A stretch of 64,000 nt of DNA, taken from assembly GCA_024372625.1 (NCBI GenBank), contig CP099607.1, positions 1-64,000 on the forward strand, written 5' to 3'. This document shows positions 23,792-35,309 of this stretch, piece by piece. The position numbers and the translations under genes were made by a program. This DNA is from Comamonadaceae bacterium OTU4NAUVB1. Its GTDB lineage: Bacteria > Pseudomonadota > Gammaproteobacteria > Burkholderiales > Burkholderiaceae_C. Position 1 is the stretch's first letter. Each line of letters begins with the position of its first letter. A model generated the notes under the pieces. That model was given only the letters and a program-made list of their open reading frames with translations, was not told the origin of the DNA and ran no database searches.

Positions 23792-24309
23792 GCTCGCCGC
23801 AAGAAGCTGCGGCTGTCTTGAGCGTGCACTTTGACCCTGAGCTTGCAAGGAAGATCGGGTCCCGGGAAGACTTGCAGGAACTTGCCTCTCTGATCCGCGA
23901 GTGGAAGGTCATTGACGCTCAGGGCAGGATCGCAACGCAAGACCATTGGTTCTTCGGCAGAGACAAGCCCAACCGGCCAGTCAGTGGCAACAAGGTCAGT
24001 TTCGCGTTCCACGTCCACCTCCGGCCGTTCGACCCCGTCGAGCTTGCAGCCTGGGACCAGCAAGCCCAGGACGAACATGCGACCCCCTACGGACGCACCA
24101 GTGACCGCTTGGCGGTCTACTCGCTCAAGCATGCCGATCCTGCAGCGGGCCTGCTGCTGCTGGACATCGTGGGCGACCCGGGTGGCCATGCCATCTTCCA
24201 TCGAGACCATCCTGTCTATGCGCGGCTGCTTCGAGCCTGGGACCGGGCTGCGTATCGTCATCAGGACGCCGGCCTGGACGCTCTGCCCACCGAGATCGTC
24301 ACGCTCTGA
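23788..24309 (+). CDS. YafO-like toxin candidate
   Basis: 173 residues from TTG 23788. The core HWFFGRDKPNRP...FAFHVHLRPFD...YGRTSDRLAVYSLKHADPAAGLLLLDIVGDPGGHAIF parallels YafO (HIHL, FSRTND-x-x-LVY, LLIAIL-x-P-x-x-H), a ribosome-dependent mRNA endonuclease. This alignment is from memory, so moderate. The N-terminal 60 residues are not covered. A truncated second copy lies at 39705-40060 with the same downstream hairpin. Confidence 0.5.
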   Translation: MSSPQEAAAVLSVHFDPELARKIGSREDLQELASLIREWKVIDAQGRIATQDHWFFGRDKPNRPVSGNKVSFAFHVHLRPFDPVELAAWDQQAQDEHATPYGRTSDRLAVYSLKHADPAAGLLLLDIVGDPGGHAIFHRDHPVYARLLRAWDRAAYRHQDAGLDALPTEIVTL

Positions 24310-24315
24310 CGAAAA

Positions 24316-24331
24316 TTTCGCGCCCGCGAAA
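24316..24331 (+). terminator. Hairpin after the toxin gene
   Basis: TTTCGC-GCCC-GCGAAA directly after the stop codon, followed some bases on by TTTGTTTTC. The hairpin and the following ACTCGGCCTT are also present after the truncated toxin copy (40066-40081), so it travels with the module. Confidence 0.5.
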
Positions 24332-24371
24332 CTCGGCCTTTGTTTTCTCACTTCCTTGTTTTTATCCAATC

Positions 24372-24389
24372 ATTCAATAAAAATTGAAT
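24372..24389 (+). promoter_or_regulatory. ArsR operator
   Basis: A perfect dyad ATTCAAT-AAAA-ATTGAAT ending 1 bp before the arsR ATG. An AT-rich palindrome directly before an arsR gene is the expected autorepression site. Confidence 0.65.
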
Positions 24390-24390
24390 T

Positions 24391-24717
24391 ATGGAAGAAG
24401 AAACCGTTGTCAAGTCGCTCGCTGCGCTGGCCCAATCCAGCCGCTTGCGCGTTTTCCGTGCCTTGGTCGTGGCAGGCCAGGAAGGCCTGACGCCTGGTGC
24501 GCTCAGCGAAGCCTTGGACCTGCCAGCGACCAGCTTGTCTTTCCACCTCAAGGAACTGACGAACGCGGGCTTGGCCTCTCAAGAGCGACAGGGCCGTTAT
24601 CTGGTCTATCGGGCATCGTTCGACCAGATGAACGCACTCCTGGGCTACCTCACCGAGAACTGCTGTCAAGGCGAGGCCTGTGCAGTGGACGGCAAGACCC
24701 TGGCCTGTGACTGCTGA
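24391..24717 (+). CDS. arsR: Arsenite-responsive repressor ArsR
   Basis: 108 residues with a winged HTH (LSEALDLPATSLSFHLKELTNAGL). The C-terminal tail has Cys91-Cys92, Cys97, Cys106 and Cys108 (ENCCQGEAC...ACDC), a thiol cluster like ArsR types with As(III) sites in the C-terminal helix, rather than the CVC site of the E. coli type. First gene of the ars operon. Confidence 0.9.
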   Translation: MEEETVVKSLAALAQSSRLRVFRALVVAGQEGLTPGALSEALDLPATSLSFHLKELTNAGLASQERQGRYLVYRASFDQMNALLGYLTENCCQGEACAVDGKTLACDC

Positions 24718-24778
24718 CGCTTGCCAGCGTTGCTTGTCCATTCCTCCCCCTCCCTGATCCCGCTGACTGCTTGACGTG

Positions 24779-25273
24779 ATGAACACGAACATCCTGATCC
24801 TGTGCACCCACAACTCCGCGCGCAGCGTGCTCGCCGAGGGCATGCTTAATCACCTGGCCCAGGCCGCTGGCCGGAGCGTCCAGGCCTTCAGCGCCGGCAG
24901 TGCGCCCAGCGGCCGGCTCAACCCGTTCGCGCTGGAGGCACTGACGCGTGCCGGCGTGGATGTGTCGGGCTACCGCAGCAAGAGCTGGGACGAGTTCGTG
25001 GGAGAGGAGGTGCCGACCATGCGCGTGGTCATCACCGTCTGCGACAGCGCCGCGCAGGAGACCTGCCCGTACTGGCCGGGCAGTCCCGTCAAGGTCCACT
25101 GGGGGTATCCGGACCCGTCCAACGCGCCCGGTGGCGATGAAGGCAAGCGCGTGGCCTTCGAACTGACGCGTCAGGCCATCGGCTATCGCATGGTGCAGCT
25201 GCTCGCGCTGCCGCTGGACACGATGACCGATGCCGAACTGCAAAGCGCTCTGAACCGCATCTCCGAAAGCTGA
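24779..25273 (+). CDS. arsC: Arsenate reductase, low-molecular-weight phosphatase type
   Basis: 164 residues from ATG 24779 (GTG 24776 also possible). The P-loop CTHNSARS is the CX5R active site, and the Asp loop region VHWGYPDPSN is present. Such enzymes reduce arsenate to arsenite with thioredoxin or glutaredoxin. The redox Cys pair of the S. aureus type is not clear (one Cys in TVCDSAAQETC is likely). It sits between arsR and arsB. Confidence 0.9.
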   Translation: MNTNILILCTHNSARSVLAEGMLNHLAQAAGRSVQAFSAGSAPSGRLNPFALEALTRAGVDVSGYRSKSWDEFVGEEVPTMRVVITVCDSAAQETCPYWPGSPVKVHWGYPDPSNAPGGDEGKRVAFELTRQAIGYRMVQLLALPLDTMTDAELQSALNRISES

Positions 25274-25352
25274 GTTGCAGCGCTGCCCGATCGGGCGCTG
25301 AAGGCATCACCTCCCAAGCGCAGTCCCCACAACACCTATAAAAACCACTGAC

Positions 25353-26636
<1,284 letters not shown>

Positions 26637-26674
26637 ACGCCTCCTTCCCCCCTTTCCATCATCGAGACCGATCC

Positions 26675-27106
26675 ATGAGTGACATCACGATCTATCACAA
26701 CCCCGACTGCGGGACCTCGCGTAACGTGCTCGCGCTGATTCGCAACACCGGCGCGGAACCTGCTGTCGTCGAGTACCTGAAGACGCCGCCCGACCGTGCC
26801 ACCCTGAAGCGGCTGATCGCGGCCATGGGCGTGCCCGTGCGCGAGGTGCTGCGTCAGAAGGGCACACCCTATGACGAGCTTGGCCTGGGCGACCCGAAGT
26901 GGAGCGACGAGCAGCTGATCGACTTCATGCTGCAGCATCCCATCCTCATGAACCGGCCGATCGTGGTGACCCCCATCGGCACCCGGCTGTGCCGGCCCTC
27001 CGAAGCGGTGATCGACCTGCTGCCGGCGCTGCAGCGAGGCCCGTTCGCCAAGGAAGACGGTGAGGCCGTGATCGATGAGAAAGGCCAGCGTGTTGCCAAG
27101 CCCTGA
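26675..27106 (+). CDS. arsC: Arsenate reductase, glutaredoxin-dependent ArsC type
   Basis: 143 residues from ATG 26675; the upstream in-frame sequence belongs to arsB. The active-site Cys is in [13 protein letters not shown] (about residue 12), and the conserved Arg residues lie in [11 protein letters not shown] and GTRLCRPSE. This family is unrelated to the phosphatase-type ArsC two genes upstream, so the operon has two kinds of arsenate reductase. Its end overlaps arsH by 32 bp. Confidence 0.93.
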   Translation: MSDITIYHNPDCGTSRNVLALIRNTGAEPAVVEYLKTPPDRATLKRLIAAMGVPVREVLRQKGTPYDELGLGDPKWSDEQLIDFMLQHPILMNRPIVVTPIGTRLCRPSEAVIDLLPALQRGPFAKEDGEAVIDEKGQRVAKP

Positions 27107-27809
27107 CCTGCCAAACCTCGATGCGGACCAGTTCCACCTGCCCGATCCTCAACGCCTGTTTCCCCCGCGACGGGCAGACCACCCGCCGCGCATCCTGCTG
27201 CTCTACGGATCGTTGCGCGAGCGCAGCTACAGCCGGCTGCTGACGGAGGAAGCGGCCCGCCTGCTGCAGGCCCTGGGGTGCGAGACGCGCATCTACGACC
27301 CGAGCGGCCTACCGATGCCCGACGCCGCACCGGAGGATCATCCGAAGGTGCGGGAGTTGCGCGACCTCGCGCAGTGGGCTGAGGGCATGGTGTGGACATC
27401 CCCGGAGCGCCACGGCGCGATGACGGGAATCCTCAAGGCGCAGATCGACTGGATTCCCCTGGCGATCGGCTCGGTGCGACCCACGCAAGGCAAGACGCTG
27501 GCGGTGATGGAGGTCTCAGGCGGCTCGCAGTCCTTCAACGCCGTCAACCAGATGCGCGTGCTCGGGCGCTGGATGCGCATGATCACGATCCCCAACCAGT
27601 CCTCCGTGGCCAAGGCATTCCTGGAGTTCGACGAGGACGGGCGCATGAAGCCCTCGCCGTACCACGAGCGGGTGGTGGACGTGATGGAGGAGTTGGTGAA
27701 ATTCACGCTGCTCACGCGCGACTGCGCGGATTACCTGGTGGACCGCTACAGCGAGCGGCGGGAGAGCGCAGAAGCCCTGTCCAAGCGGGTCAACCTGCGC
27801 AGCATTTGA
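27075..27809 (+). CDS. arsH: ArsH NADPH-dependent flavoprotein
   Basis: 244 residues. Flavodoxin-like fold with [26 protein letters not shown], the FMN loop [23 protein letters not shown] and [26 protein letters not shown], all typical of ArsH. ArsH oxidises trivalent organoarsenicals and reduces quinones or azo dyes. It closes the ars operon. Confidence 0.93.
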   Translation: MRKASVLPSPDLPNLDADQFHLPDPQRLFPPRRADHPPRILLLYGSLRERSYSRLLTEEAARLLQALGCETRIYDPSGLPMPDAAPEDHPKVRELRDLAQWAEGMVWTSPERHGAMTGILKAQIDWIPLAIGSVRPTQGKTLAVMEVSGGSQSFNAVNQMRVLGRWMRMITIPNQSSVAKAFLEFDEDGRMKPSPYHERVVDVMEELVKFTLLTRDCADYLVDRYSERRESAEALSKRVNLRSI

Positions 27810-27944
27810 AGGCCCAGTGACATTCCTACCGGCCGCGCATGTTTTCGGCAGGCCGGCGCACAAGGCAGCCTGAACCATGAATCCCTCGAACCATGACGAA
27901 CCTCGTTGTCGGAGCGTGGGTCAACCCGGGTTTTTCAGACTCAA

Positions 27945-30190
27945 CGAAAATGCGTGTCGTTCTTGTTTGAGTCGAATGATGAAGCGTTTGTTCTGGATGC
28001 TGTGGTTGAGTGTGTGTGTCTGGGGTTCTGCAGCCGCGCAGACCCCTGCGGGTCAGACGGAGGAAGGCCCACGCCAGCTGTGGCAACTGCTCGACTATGT
28101 GGCCGTGGACTATGGCGGTGCGGTGGACAAGGGCGCCGTCGTCAGTGAGTCCGAGTACGCGGAAATGCGAGACTTCACTGCCAACGCGGTGACGCAAGCA
28201 CGGGCGCTGCCACCGCATGCATCCAAACAAGCCGTGGTCGATGCGGCCAACCAGCTGCAGCAAGCCGTCACCAGCACGGTCGAGGGCGCCCAGGTGGCCC
28301 GGCTGGCTCACCAAGCCGAAGCCCTGCTCGTAGCGGCCTACCCGATCCCCGTGGCGCCCAAGACATTGCCCGACCTGCAGCGCGGTGCCGTCCTGTTCCA
28401 GGCGCAGTGCGCGGCGTGCCACGGCACCACGGGCGGTGGCAACGGCCCGCTGGCTGCCAACCTGGACCCGCCACCGATCGACTTTACGGACCGCGAGCGC
28501 GCTGGCTCGCGCAGCCTGATGGCGCTCTATCAGGTGGTTTCTCAAGGCGTCCAAGGCACCTCGATGCCGAGCTTTGCTGCGCTGTCCGAGGAGGACAAGT
28601 GGGCCGTGGCGTTCTTCGCCGGAACGCTGTCCCATGACAACGCGATGCGCGAGCGCGGCGAGCAGCTGTGGAAGGGCAACGCGCCCGCCCGCAAGGAGTT
28701 CGCCGACCTGGCCGCCGTGACCACGCTCACCGAAGCGTCGATAGCAACCCGAGTCGGTGCGGAGTCGGCCCGGGATGTGACCGCCTATGTGCGCTCGCAA
28801 CCGGCAGTGGCTGCGGCCAGCGGCAACAGCAACGGCTTGGCCCTGTCGCGCCAGCGCCTGGACGAGAGCCTGAAGGCCTTGCGCCAAGGCGACAAGACCG
28901 CCGCCACGCGCTTGGCCCTCTCGGCCTACCTGGACGGCTTCGAGCCGCTGGAGCCTTCGCTGGGCGCGCGCAACAAGGCACTGTTGACCGAAGTGGAAAA
29001 CGGCATGCTGGCCTATCGCTCGGCCATCGCTAACGGCACCCTGGCCCAAAGCGAGGGCGCCGCGCAGCGGCTGGACTACCTTTTTGCCGAGGTGGAGCGC
29101 GAGCTGGGCGGCAAGGCGGCCGAACCGCTCACCACCTTCCTGGGCTCGCTCACCATCCTGCTGCGCGAAGGCCTGGAGGCCTTGCTGATCGTCGTGGGCA
29201 TGATCGCTTTCCTGAAGAAGGCCAACCGTCCGGACGTCCTGCGCTATGTGCATGGCGGCTGGATCGTGGCCCTGGCCGCGGGCGGCCTGACCTGGGCCGT
29301 AGCCACCTACTTCGTGAACATCAGTGGCGCGAGCCGTGAAGTGACCGAAGGACTGTCCTCCCTGTTCGCCGCGCTGGTCCTTCTGAGCGTGGGGATGTGG
29401 ATGCACCAGAAGAGCGCGGCCGGCCGCTGGCAGGCTTACCTCAAGGAAAAGCTGTCCTCGGCGTTGTCCAAGCGCTCGGCCTGGGCCTTGTTCGGCCTGT
29501 CGTTCGTGGCGGTCTACCGCGAAGTCTTCGAGACGGTGTTGTTCTATTCGGCCCTGTCGGCCGATGGCAACCGCAACGCCTTGCTCGCCGGTCTGGGCGT
29601 GGGCGTCGCGCTGCTGGCGGTCCTGACGTGGGTGTTGCTCAAGACCAGTGCGCGCATGCCCATTGGCAAGTTCTTCAGCATCACGTCCGTGCTGGTCGCC
29701 TTGCTGGCCGTGGTCCTGGTGGGCAAGGGCGTGGCGGGCTTGCAGGAAGCCGGCTGGGTGGGTGCGACGCCCATCCTGGCGCCGCGCATCGAGCTGCTGG
29801 GCCTGTACCCGTCGATGGAGACCGTCATGGCGCAGGTCGTCATCCTGCTGGTGGCGTTCTCCGGCTATGCCATGAACGCCTACCGAGGCCGTCGCCTGCA
29901 GGCGGCCTGACCTTCACCCCCGCATCAAGCTCGACCATCTCCCATGCAAGCCATCAACTCCACAAATCCCAAGATCAAAGCGCTGGCCACGCGCGCCATG
30001 GACTTCAAGGAATCCAGCGATCACTGCACCGGCAAGACCGAAACCTGGACCGAGATCAACTTCGACACCTTTGCACGCCTTGTGGTCGAGGAATGCATCG
30101 GCGTGGCTGAGAGGAATGCCAAGCCCGGCGATCAGGATTTGGTGAGCATCGACACCTTGAAATCCGCCCTGAGCGCGCACTTCAAAATTT
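27945..30190 (+). repeat. 2.25-kb duplication, copy 1
   Basis: The FTR1 gene, its small partner and about 35 bp of leader are repeated at 53052-55297 with a constant offset of 25107 bp and no indel within the FTR1 gene. Identity is near-complete from 28927 to 29588 and lower on both sides. Confidence 0.9.
27979..29910 (+). CDS. Cytochrome c / FTR1-family iron permease fusion, copy 1
   Basis: 643 residues from ATG 27979 (upstream frames to 27877 lack a leader). Signal peptide (about 1-22), an N-terminal helical region, a cytochrome c domain with CAACH at 144-148, then an FTR1 permease with seven or so helices. The first iron motif is REGLE (about 396-400); the second reads REVFE (about 514-518) rather than REGxE. 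FTR1/EfeU proteins import Fe(III) after ferroxidation; the haem domain may accept the electron. Followed 33 bp later by its small partner. Confidence 0.88.
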   Translation: MKRLFWMLWLSVCVWGSAAAQTPAGQTEEGPRQLWQLLDYVAVDYGGAVDKGAVVSESEYAEMRDFTANAVTQARALPPHASKQAVVDAANQLQQAVTSTVEGAQVARLAHQAEALLVAAYPIPVAPKTLPDLQRGAVLFQAQCAACHGTTGGGNGPLAANLDPPPIDFTDRERAGSRSLMALYQVVSQGVQGTSMPSFAALSEEDKWAVAFFAGTLSHDNAMRERGEQLWKGNAPARKEFADLAAVTTLTEASIATRVGAESARDVTAYVRSQPAVAAASGNSNGLALSRQRLDESLKALRQGDKTAATRLALSAYLDGFEPLEPSLGARNKALLTEVENGMLAYRSAIANGTLAQSEGAAQRLDYLFAEVERELGGKAAEPLTTFLGSLTILLREGLEALLIVVGMIAFLKKANRPDVLRYVHGGWIVALAAGGLTWAVATYFVNISGASREVTEGLSSLFAALVLLSVGMWMHQKSAAGRWQAYLKEKLSSALSKRSAWALFGLSFVAVYREVFETVLFYSALSADGNRNALLAGLGVGVALLAVLTWVLLKTSARMPIGKFFSITSVLVALLAVVLVGKGVAGLQEAGWVGATPILAPRIELLGLYPSMETVMAQVVILLVAFSGYAMNAYRGRRLQAA

Positions 30191-30192
30191 GA
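29944..30192 (+). CDS. Small conserved protein linked to FTR1, copy 1
   Basis: 82 residues, no leader, acidic, with a short Cys/His content (SDHCTGKTETW, VVEECIG). Family unknown to me. The same gene follows the other FTR1 copy at 55051-55299 with about 90% identity, differing mainly in the last 25 residues, which supports it as a true gene with a role tied to the permease. Confidence 0.75.
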   Translation: MQAINSTNPKIKALATRAMDFKESSDHCTGKTETWTEINFDTFARLVVEECIGVAERNAKPGDQDLVSIDTLKSALSAHFKI

Positions 30193-30276
30193 GCAAGCAA
30201 TTTTCGAAACTCAGTCCTTGATTCAAGCCTGAATCATGAAAATTATTCCCGTCGATCTGCTATGCGCAAAGCGTCC

Positions 30277-30516
30277 TCATCGTTTGGAAGAACGAACTTT
30301 TTTTATCTTGCCTGCCTTTTTTAATAGCTGCTTTCGCTTGCGATTGAATCGGTAGGTGAGTCGATCCGCATAAGAGTAATCGCGTAGCTTGGCGCGCGTC
30401 GAGTGTCGCTGCCAAAGCCGGAATAAATAAATTGCCAGAGCAAAGCAGCAGCCAAAAATTAAGTAAACAACAAGAACTTTTTTGCCTACCGAAGGGTTGG
30501 AAAGACTGCTGTACAC
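30277..30516 (-). CDS. Small basic membrane protein, unknown
   Basis: 79 residues: one membrane helix (about 12-32, KKVLVVYLIFGCCFALAIYLF) and a strongly basic tail (RLTYRFNRKRKQLLKKAGKIKKVRSSKR). It lies in a patch clearly richer in A+T than the surroundings (about 30200-30640), which suggests separate origin. No family recognised. The rest of the patch holds no other gene. Confidence 0.45.
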   Translation of the reverse strand: MYSSLSNPSVGKKVLVVYLIFGCCFALAIYLFRLWQRHSTRAKLRDYSYADRLTYRFNRKRKQLLKKAGKIKKVRSSKR

Positions 30517-30645
30517 GACAAAATATCCAACGCTGTTAAATGTTTTATTTAAGTCGCCGCAGCGGATGCAACAAGTAAGTCAAATACGTGCAAATGCAAG
30601 ATCTTCATAAATGAATCTTTTGGAATATTGAGCAGAATTGTTCGG

Positions 30646-33600
30646 TCAAACAATGCGCGTGGCGTGGCTGCGGCGGTGTATCAGATACCAAGCGGCAGGA
30701 ACGACCAGCATGCTCAGCAGCGGCGCGGTAACCATGCCGCCAACCATCGGCGCGGCGATGCGGGTCATGACCTCAGAGCCCGTGCCACTTCCCCACAGGA
30801 TGGGCAGCAGTCCGGCCATCACAACGGCGACGGTCATGGCCTTGGGTCGCACGCGCAGTAGCGCACCTTCGCGGATCGCGGCCAGCAGGGTGTCGTCATT
30901 CATCGGCTCGCCTGCGTCGAGACGCCGTGTCAGCGCGTTCTTCAGGTAGACCAGCATCACCACTCCAAACTCGGCGGCTACCCCGGCCAGCGCGATGAAG
31001 CCGACCGCCGTGGCAACCGAGATCGCATGACCCAATATCCAAACGAGCCAGAAGCCGCCGATGAGCGAAAACGGCACGGCCGCCATCACCAGCGCCGCGT
31101 CGCCAAACGATCGGAACAGCATGTAGAGCAGCACGAAAATGACTGCCAGCGTGCCAGGCACCACCAGCTTCAGTCGTTGAGTGGCGCGCTCCAGGTACTC
31201 GAACTGACCAGACCATGACACGGCATAGCCCGAAGGCATCTTCACGGCCTGATCGACCGCCGCCTGCATGTCGTTGACGGCAGACCGCAGGTCACGACCG
31301 CGGACATCGACATAAACCCAGCCTGAGAGCCGAGCGTTCTCGCTGCGCAGCATCGGCGGCCCGTCCTCGATGGCGATCTTTGCCACGTCGCCCAGCAGCA
31401 GCTGCGCACCCTTGTCGGTCACGAAAGGCAGTTGTCGCAACCGTTCCAGCGAATCGCGGATCTCGCGCGGGTATCGGACGTTGATCGGATAACGCTCACG
31501 GCCCTGGATCACCTCGCCGACGTTCTCGCCGCCGATGGCCGTGGAGACCACTGACTGCACGTCTGCCACCGATAGCCCATAGCGCGCGGCAGCAAACCGA
31601 TCCACGTCGACGTCGATGTAGCGTCCGCCCGTCAGGCGCTCTGCCAGTGCCGACGACACGCCCGAAACGCCTTTGACCGCCGCTTCGATCTGCGTGGTCA
31701 ACGCATCGATGGTGGCCAAATCGGCTCCTGCCACCTTGATGCCTACCGGGCTCTTGATGCCTGTGGCCAGCATGTCGATCCGGTTGCGGATGGGCGGTAC
31801 CCACACGTTGGTCAGGCCCGGCACCTTGACGGTGCGGTCCAGTTCTTCGACCAGCTTGTCCGGCGTCATTCCTACGCGCCATTGCGCCTTCGGCTTGAAC
31901 TGGATGGTGGTCTCGAACATTTCGAGCGGTGCCGGATCGGTCGCAGTGTCTGCACGGCCTGCCTTGCCAAACACGCGTGCGACCTCCGGCACGGTCTTGA
32001 TCAAGCGGTCGGTCTGCTGCAGCAGCTCGGACGCTTTTGATGCCGACAGACCCGGCAACGCGGAGGGCATGTAAAGCAGGTCACCCTCATCAAGGGGTGG
32101 CATGAACTCACCGCCCAATCGCGTCAATGGCACCGCCGTCAGCGCCAGGAGCACGGTCGCCATGGCCAGCGTGCCCTTGGGAAAACGCAGGACCAGCTCC
32201 AGCGCGGGTCGATACACCGCCGTCAAGAAGCGGTTCACAGGGTTCGAGGCTTCATGGGGGATGCGTCCCCGGATTAGGTAGCCCATGAGCACCGGGATCA
32301 GCGTCACTGACAAGCCCGCTGCCGCCGCCATCGCGTAGGTCTTGGTGAACGCCAACGGCGCGAACAACCGACCTTCCTGCGCTTCGAGCGAGAACACGGG
32401 CACGAAGGACAGCGTGATCACCAGCAGCGAGAAAAACAGGGCGGGACCAACTTCCACGGACGCCTCGGTGACCAGTTGCCATCGCTGCGCCACCGTGGGC
32501 GGCCGGTCGTGCGCCGTCTCGAAGGCTTCGATGTGCTTGTGGACGTTTTCCACCATCACGATGGCGCCGTCCACCATGGCACCGATCGCGATCGCGATGC
32601 CGCCCAGCGACATGATGTTGGCGTTGACGCCCTGCCAGTGCATGACGATGAACGCCGACAGCACGCCGATCGGCAACGCCACCACGGCCACGAGTGCCGA
32701 GCGCAGATGAAACAGGAAGACCGCGCAGACCAGCGCCACCACGACGAATTCCTCGATCAGCTTGTCGCGCAGGTTTTCCACGGCCCGGTCGATCAGCAGC
32801 GACCGGTCATAGGTGGGCACGATCTCGACCCCCGGCGGCAAGCTCGGCTTGAGCGCTTCGAGCTTGGTCTTGACGGCTTCGATCGTCGTGCGGGCGTTCT
32901 TGCCCGAGCGCATGACGATGACGCCACCCGCCACTTCGCCTTCGCCGTCCAGCTCGGCGATGCCGCGCCGCATTTCCGGGCCAATCTGCACCGTTGCCAC
33001 GTCACGCAGGAGCACCGGCGTCGCGTTCGTCGTGGTCAAGGCAATCGTGCGGAAATCGTCCAGCGAGCGCAGGTAGCCACGCGAACGCACCATGTACTCG
33101 GCCTCGGCAAATTCGACGACCGAGCCGCCCGAGGCCTGATTGGCCGCTTGCAGCGCCTTCAACACCATCGACTGCGTGATCCCCAGAGCACGCATGCGGT
33201 CGGGGTCCAGCACCACCTGGTACTGACGCACCATGCCGCCGATGCTGGCCACTTCGGCCACTTCGGCCACGTCGGGCACGGTCTTCAGCTCGAACTTCAG
33301 GAACCAGTCGTTGAGCGCGCGCAACTGCCCGATGTCGCGCGTGCCGGTGCGGTCGACCAACGCATATTCGTAGACCCAGCCGACTCCGGTGGCATCCGGA
33401 CCCAGCGAGGCGTTGGCGCCTGCGGGCAAGCGGCTTTGGACTTGGTTGAGGTACTCCACCACGCGTGAGCGCGCCCAGTAGGGGTCGGTCTGGTCATCGA
33501 ACAGCACGTAGACAAAGGAATCGCCGAAAAACGAGTACCCGCGAACGGTCTTGGCACCGGGCACGCTGAGCATGGTGGTGGTCAACGGGTAGGTGACCAG

Positions 33601-33789
33601 GTCCTCCACGACCTGAGGGGCCTTGCCGGGAAACGGTGTGCGGATGATGACCTGCGTGTCCGAGAGATCGGGCAATGCATCGAGCGGCGTTCGGGCCAGC
33701 GACCATCCTCCGGCGATCACCAGGAATAGGGTCGCGATGAGCACCAGGAATCGGTTGCCGACCGACCAGCGGATCAGGGCGGCGATCAT
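30646..33789 (-). CDS. cusA: Copper/silver RND efflux pump CusA
   Basis: 1047 residues, 12 membrane helices, two large periplasmic loops. HME-RND features: [17 protein letters not shown] in TM4 and a periplasmic Met/Glu-rich path ([17 protein letters not shown]). The match to CusA/SilA (monovalent cation group) is better than to CzcA, whose motif is DFGxxVDGAVV. Its ATG overlaps the cusB stop by 4 bp. It pumps Cu(I) or Ag(I) through CusC. Confidence 0.92.
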   Translation of the reverse strand: MIAALIRWSVGNRFLVLIATLFLVIAGGWSLARTPLDALPDLSDTQVIIRTPFPGKAPQVVEDLVTYPLTTTMLSVPGAKTVRGYSFFGDSFVYVLFDDQTDPYWARSRVVEYLNQVQSRLPAGANASLGPDATGVGWVYEYALVDRTGTRDIGQLRALNDWFLKFELKTVPDVAEVAEVASIGGMVRQYQVVLDPDRMRALGITQSMVLKALQAANQASGGSVVEFAEAEYMVRSRGYLRSLDDFRTIALTTTNATPVLLRDVATVQIGPEMRRGIAELDGEGEVAGGVIVMRSGKNARTTIEAVKTKLEALKPSLPPGVEIVPTYDRSLLIDRAVENLRDKLIEEFVVVALVCAVFLFHLRSALVAVVALPIGVLSAFIVMHWQGVNANIMSLGGIAIAIGAMVDGAIVMVENVHKHIEAFETAHDRPPTVAQRWQLVTEASVEVGPALFFSLLVITLSFVPVFSLEAQEGRLFAPLAFTKTYAMAAAAGLSVTLIPVLMGYLIRGRIPHEASNPVNRFLTAVYRPALELVLRFPKGTLAMATVLLALTAVPLTRLGGEFMPPLDEGDLLYMPSALPGLSASKASELLQQTDRLIKTVPEVARVFGKAGRADTATDPAPLEMFETTIQFKPKAQWRVGMTPDKLVEELDRTVKVPGLTNVWVPPIRNRIDMLATGIKSPVGIKVAGADLATIDALTTQIEAAVKGVSGVSSALAERLTGGRYIDVDVDRFAAARYGLSVADVQSVVSTAIGGENVGEVIQGRERYPINVRYPREIRDSLERLRQLPFVTDKGAQLLLGDVAKIAIEDGPPMLRSENARLSGWVYVDVRGRDLRSAVNDMQAAVDQAVKMPSGYAVSWSGQFEYLERATQRLKLVVPGTLAVIFVLLYMLFRSFGDAALVMAAVPFSLIGGFWLVWILGHAISVATAVGFIALAGVAAEFGVVMLVYLKNALTRRLDAGEPMNDDTLLAAIREGALLRVRPKAMTVAVVMAGLLPILWGSGTGSEVMTRIAAPMVGGMVTAPLLSMLVVPAAWYLIHRRSHATRIV

Positions 33790-35309
33790 GGCTTGGCGCC
33801 TGGTTGCACGCGCTGGACGGCGACCAGTTCGTAGCCCATGGGACCGCCTTCCTTGAATTCGAATCGAACCGTCTCGCCCACCTTGATGTCCGAAAAAGCC
33901 TCAGGCGCCGCCTTGGCGAAGCCCATGGTCATGGCAGGCCACTTGAGCGTGGCGACCGGGCCGTGCGAGATCGTGAGGCCATCGGGCGCCACGCTCTCGA
34001 CCTTGCCTTCTGCGGTATGCAGCACGGTGGCCGATGGCACGGCAGCGGCAGCGGCGGCGGAAGACGGCGGCGGCATCGGCGACATGCTGCCCAGCACGGA
34101 GCGCAATCGGGCTTCGGAGTCAATCAGGAACTGGCCGCTGACCACCACCTGGTCCCCGTCGGCCAGGCCCGAGACCACCTCGATCTCCTCGCCCATGTCC
34201 GCGCCCAGTGACACGTCTCGCGGCTCGAACGCGCCATCGGCCTTGCGCACGATCACGACGGCGCGCTGGCCGGTGCGGATCACCGCCTCGGTGGGCGCCA
34301 CCAACCGCAGGCTGCTGGCGCCCGTCACTTGCAGCCTCAGCAGCATGCCCGGCACCAGTTTGGTGTTCCTGTTGTCAACCTCGAAGCGCGCCTTGAGGGT
34401 GCGCGTGGCGGCATTGACCTCGGGAAGGATCTCGTCGAGCGCGCCGTCGAAGGCCTGTGCCGCATCGGCTTGGAGGACGGCTTTGACCTTTTGACCTCGC
34501 ACCAGACGCACCGCTTGCGCTTCGGGGACCTCCGCCACCGCCCAGACCTTTCCCAGGCCGGCGATGCGAAACAGCGTCGTGCCGGGCGTGACCGCCACAC
34601 CTTCGCGCACGTTCAGCTCGGCCACGATCCCATCGATCGGCGCGCTCAAGACGTAGTGCGCTTGCGCCGTGCCCGTCTCCTCGCTGCGGCGGATCAGATC
34701 GGCGGGGATGGACATCGCGCGCATGCGATCGCGCGCCGCCGTGACGAGGTCGGAGGAGACGCCAGCGCGCTGGAGCGCCAGCCATTCGTTCTGCGGCCCG
34801 AGCCATTCGGGCGCAAAGACCGTGGCCAGGGCTTGACCCTTGCGCACCCGCTCCATGGGTGCGCGCACTGTCAGCCTTTCGACATAGCCCGCCACTCGCG
34901 TCTGCACGGCAACGTTGAGCCGGTCATCGAATTGGACACTGCCGAGTGCGTCGAAGGAGGCGGAGGTTTGTGCCCGTCTGACCTGAGCCACGCGAATGCC
35001 CAGGTTCTGCTGAACCGCACCGCTGACCTTGACGCCCTCGTCGCCGGCGGTGCCCGTTGCAGCGTCTGCATACACAGGGACCAGTTGCATGTCCATGAAG
35101 GGCGACTTGCCAGGCTTGTCAAAGCGCTGGCCAGGGACCATGGGGTCATGCCAGTAGAGCACCTTGCGGCTTTCCGTGGCAGACGCGGTGGCGGGTGCGG
35201 TCATCGCCGCGTCCATGGGTGGGCCGGTCCGACGTCCCAGGTAGAAGGTGCCAGTGGCAAGCAGCACAGCGCCCAGCAGGGACAAGCCGATCACACGGGT
35301 TCTGTTCAT
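33786..35309 (-). CDS. cusB: RND membrane fusion protein CusB with C-terminal CusF-like domain
   Basis: 507 residues. A leader helix, a heavy-metal-binding YHS-like start ([31 protein letters not shown], about 50-80), the barrel-sandwich, hairpin and beta-barrel domains (about 95-400), then after an Ala/Pro linker a CusF-like copper domain (about 425-500) with H, W, M and M ligands in [16 protein letters not shown]. CusF is usually a separate chaperone; here it is fused to the adaptor. Overlaps cusC and cusA by 4 bp each. Confidence 0.92.
   Translation of the reverse strand: MNRTRVIGLSLLGAVLLATGTFYLGRRTGPPMDAAMTAPATASATESRKVLYWHDPMVPGQRFDKPGKSPFMDMQLVPVYADAATGTAGDEGVKVSGAVQQNLGIRVAQVRRAQTSASFDALGSVQFDDRLNVAVQTRVAGYVERLTVRAPMERVRKGQALATVFAPEWLGPQNEWLALQRAGVSSDLVTAARDRMRAMSIPADLIRRSEETGTAQAHYVLSAPIDGIVAELNVREGVAVTPGTTLFRIAGLGKVWAVAEVPEAQAVRLVRGQKVKAVLQADAAQAFDGALDEILPEVNAATRTLKARFEVDNRNTKLVPGMLLRLQVTGASSLRLVAPTEAVIRTGQRAVVIVRKADGAFEPRDVSLGADMGEEIEVVSGLADGDQVVVSGQFLIDSEARLRSVLGSMSPMPPPSSAAAAAAVPSATVLHTAEGKVESVAPDGLTISHGPVATLKWPAMTMGFAKAAPEAFSDIKVGETVRFEFKEGGPMGYELVAVQRVQPGAKP

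Noticed and set aside
30220..30235. Hairpin GATTCA-AGCC-TGAATC as terminator of the FTR1 unit
   Set aside because: Only 6 bp and no T run.
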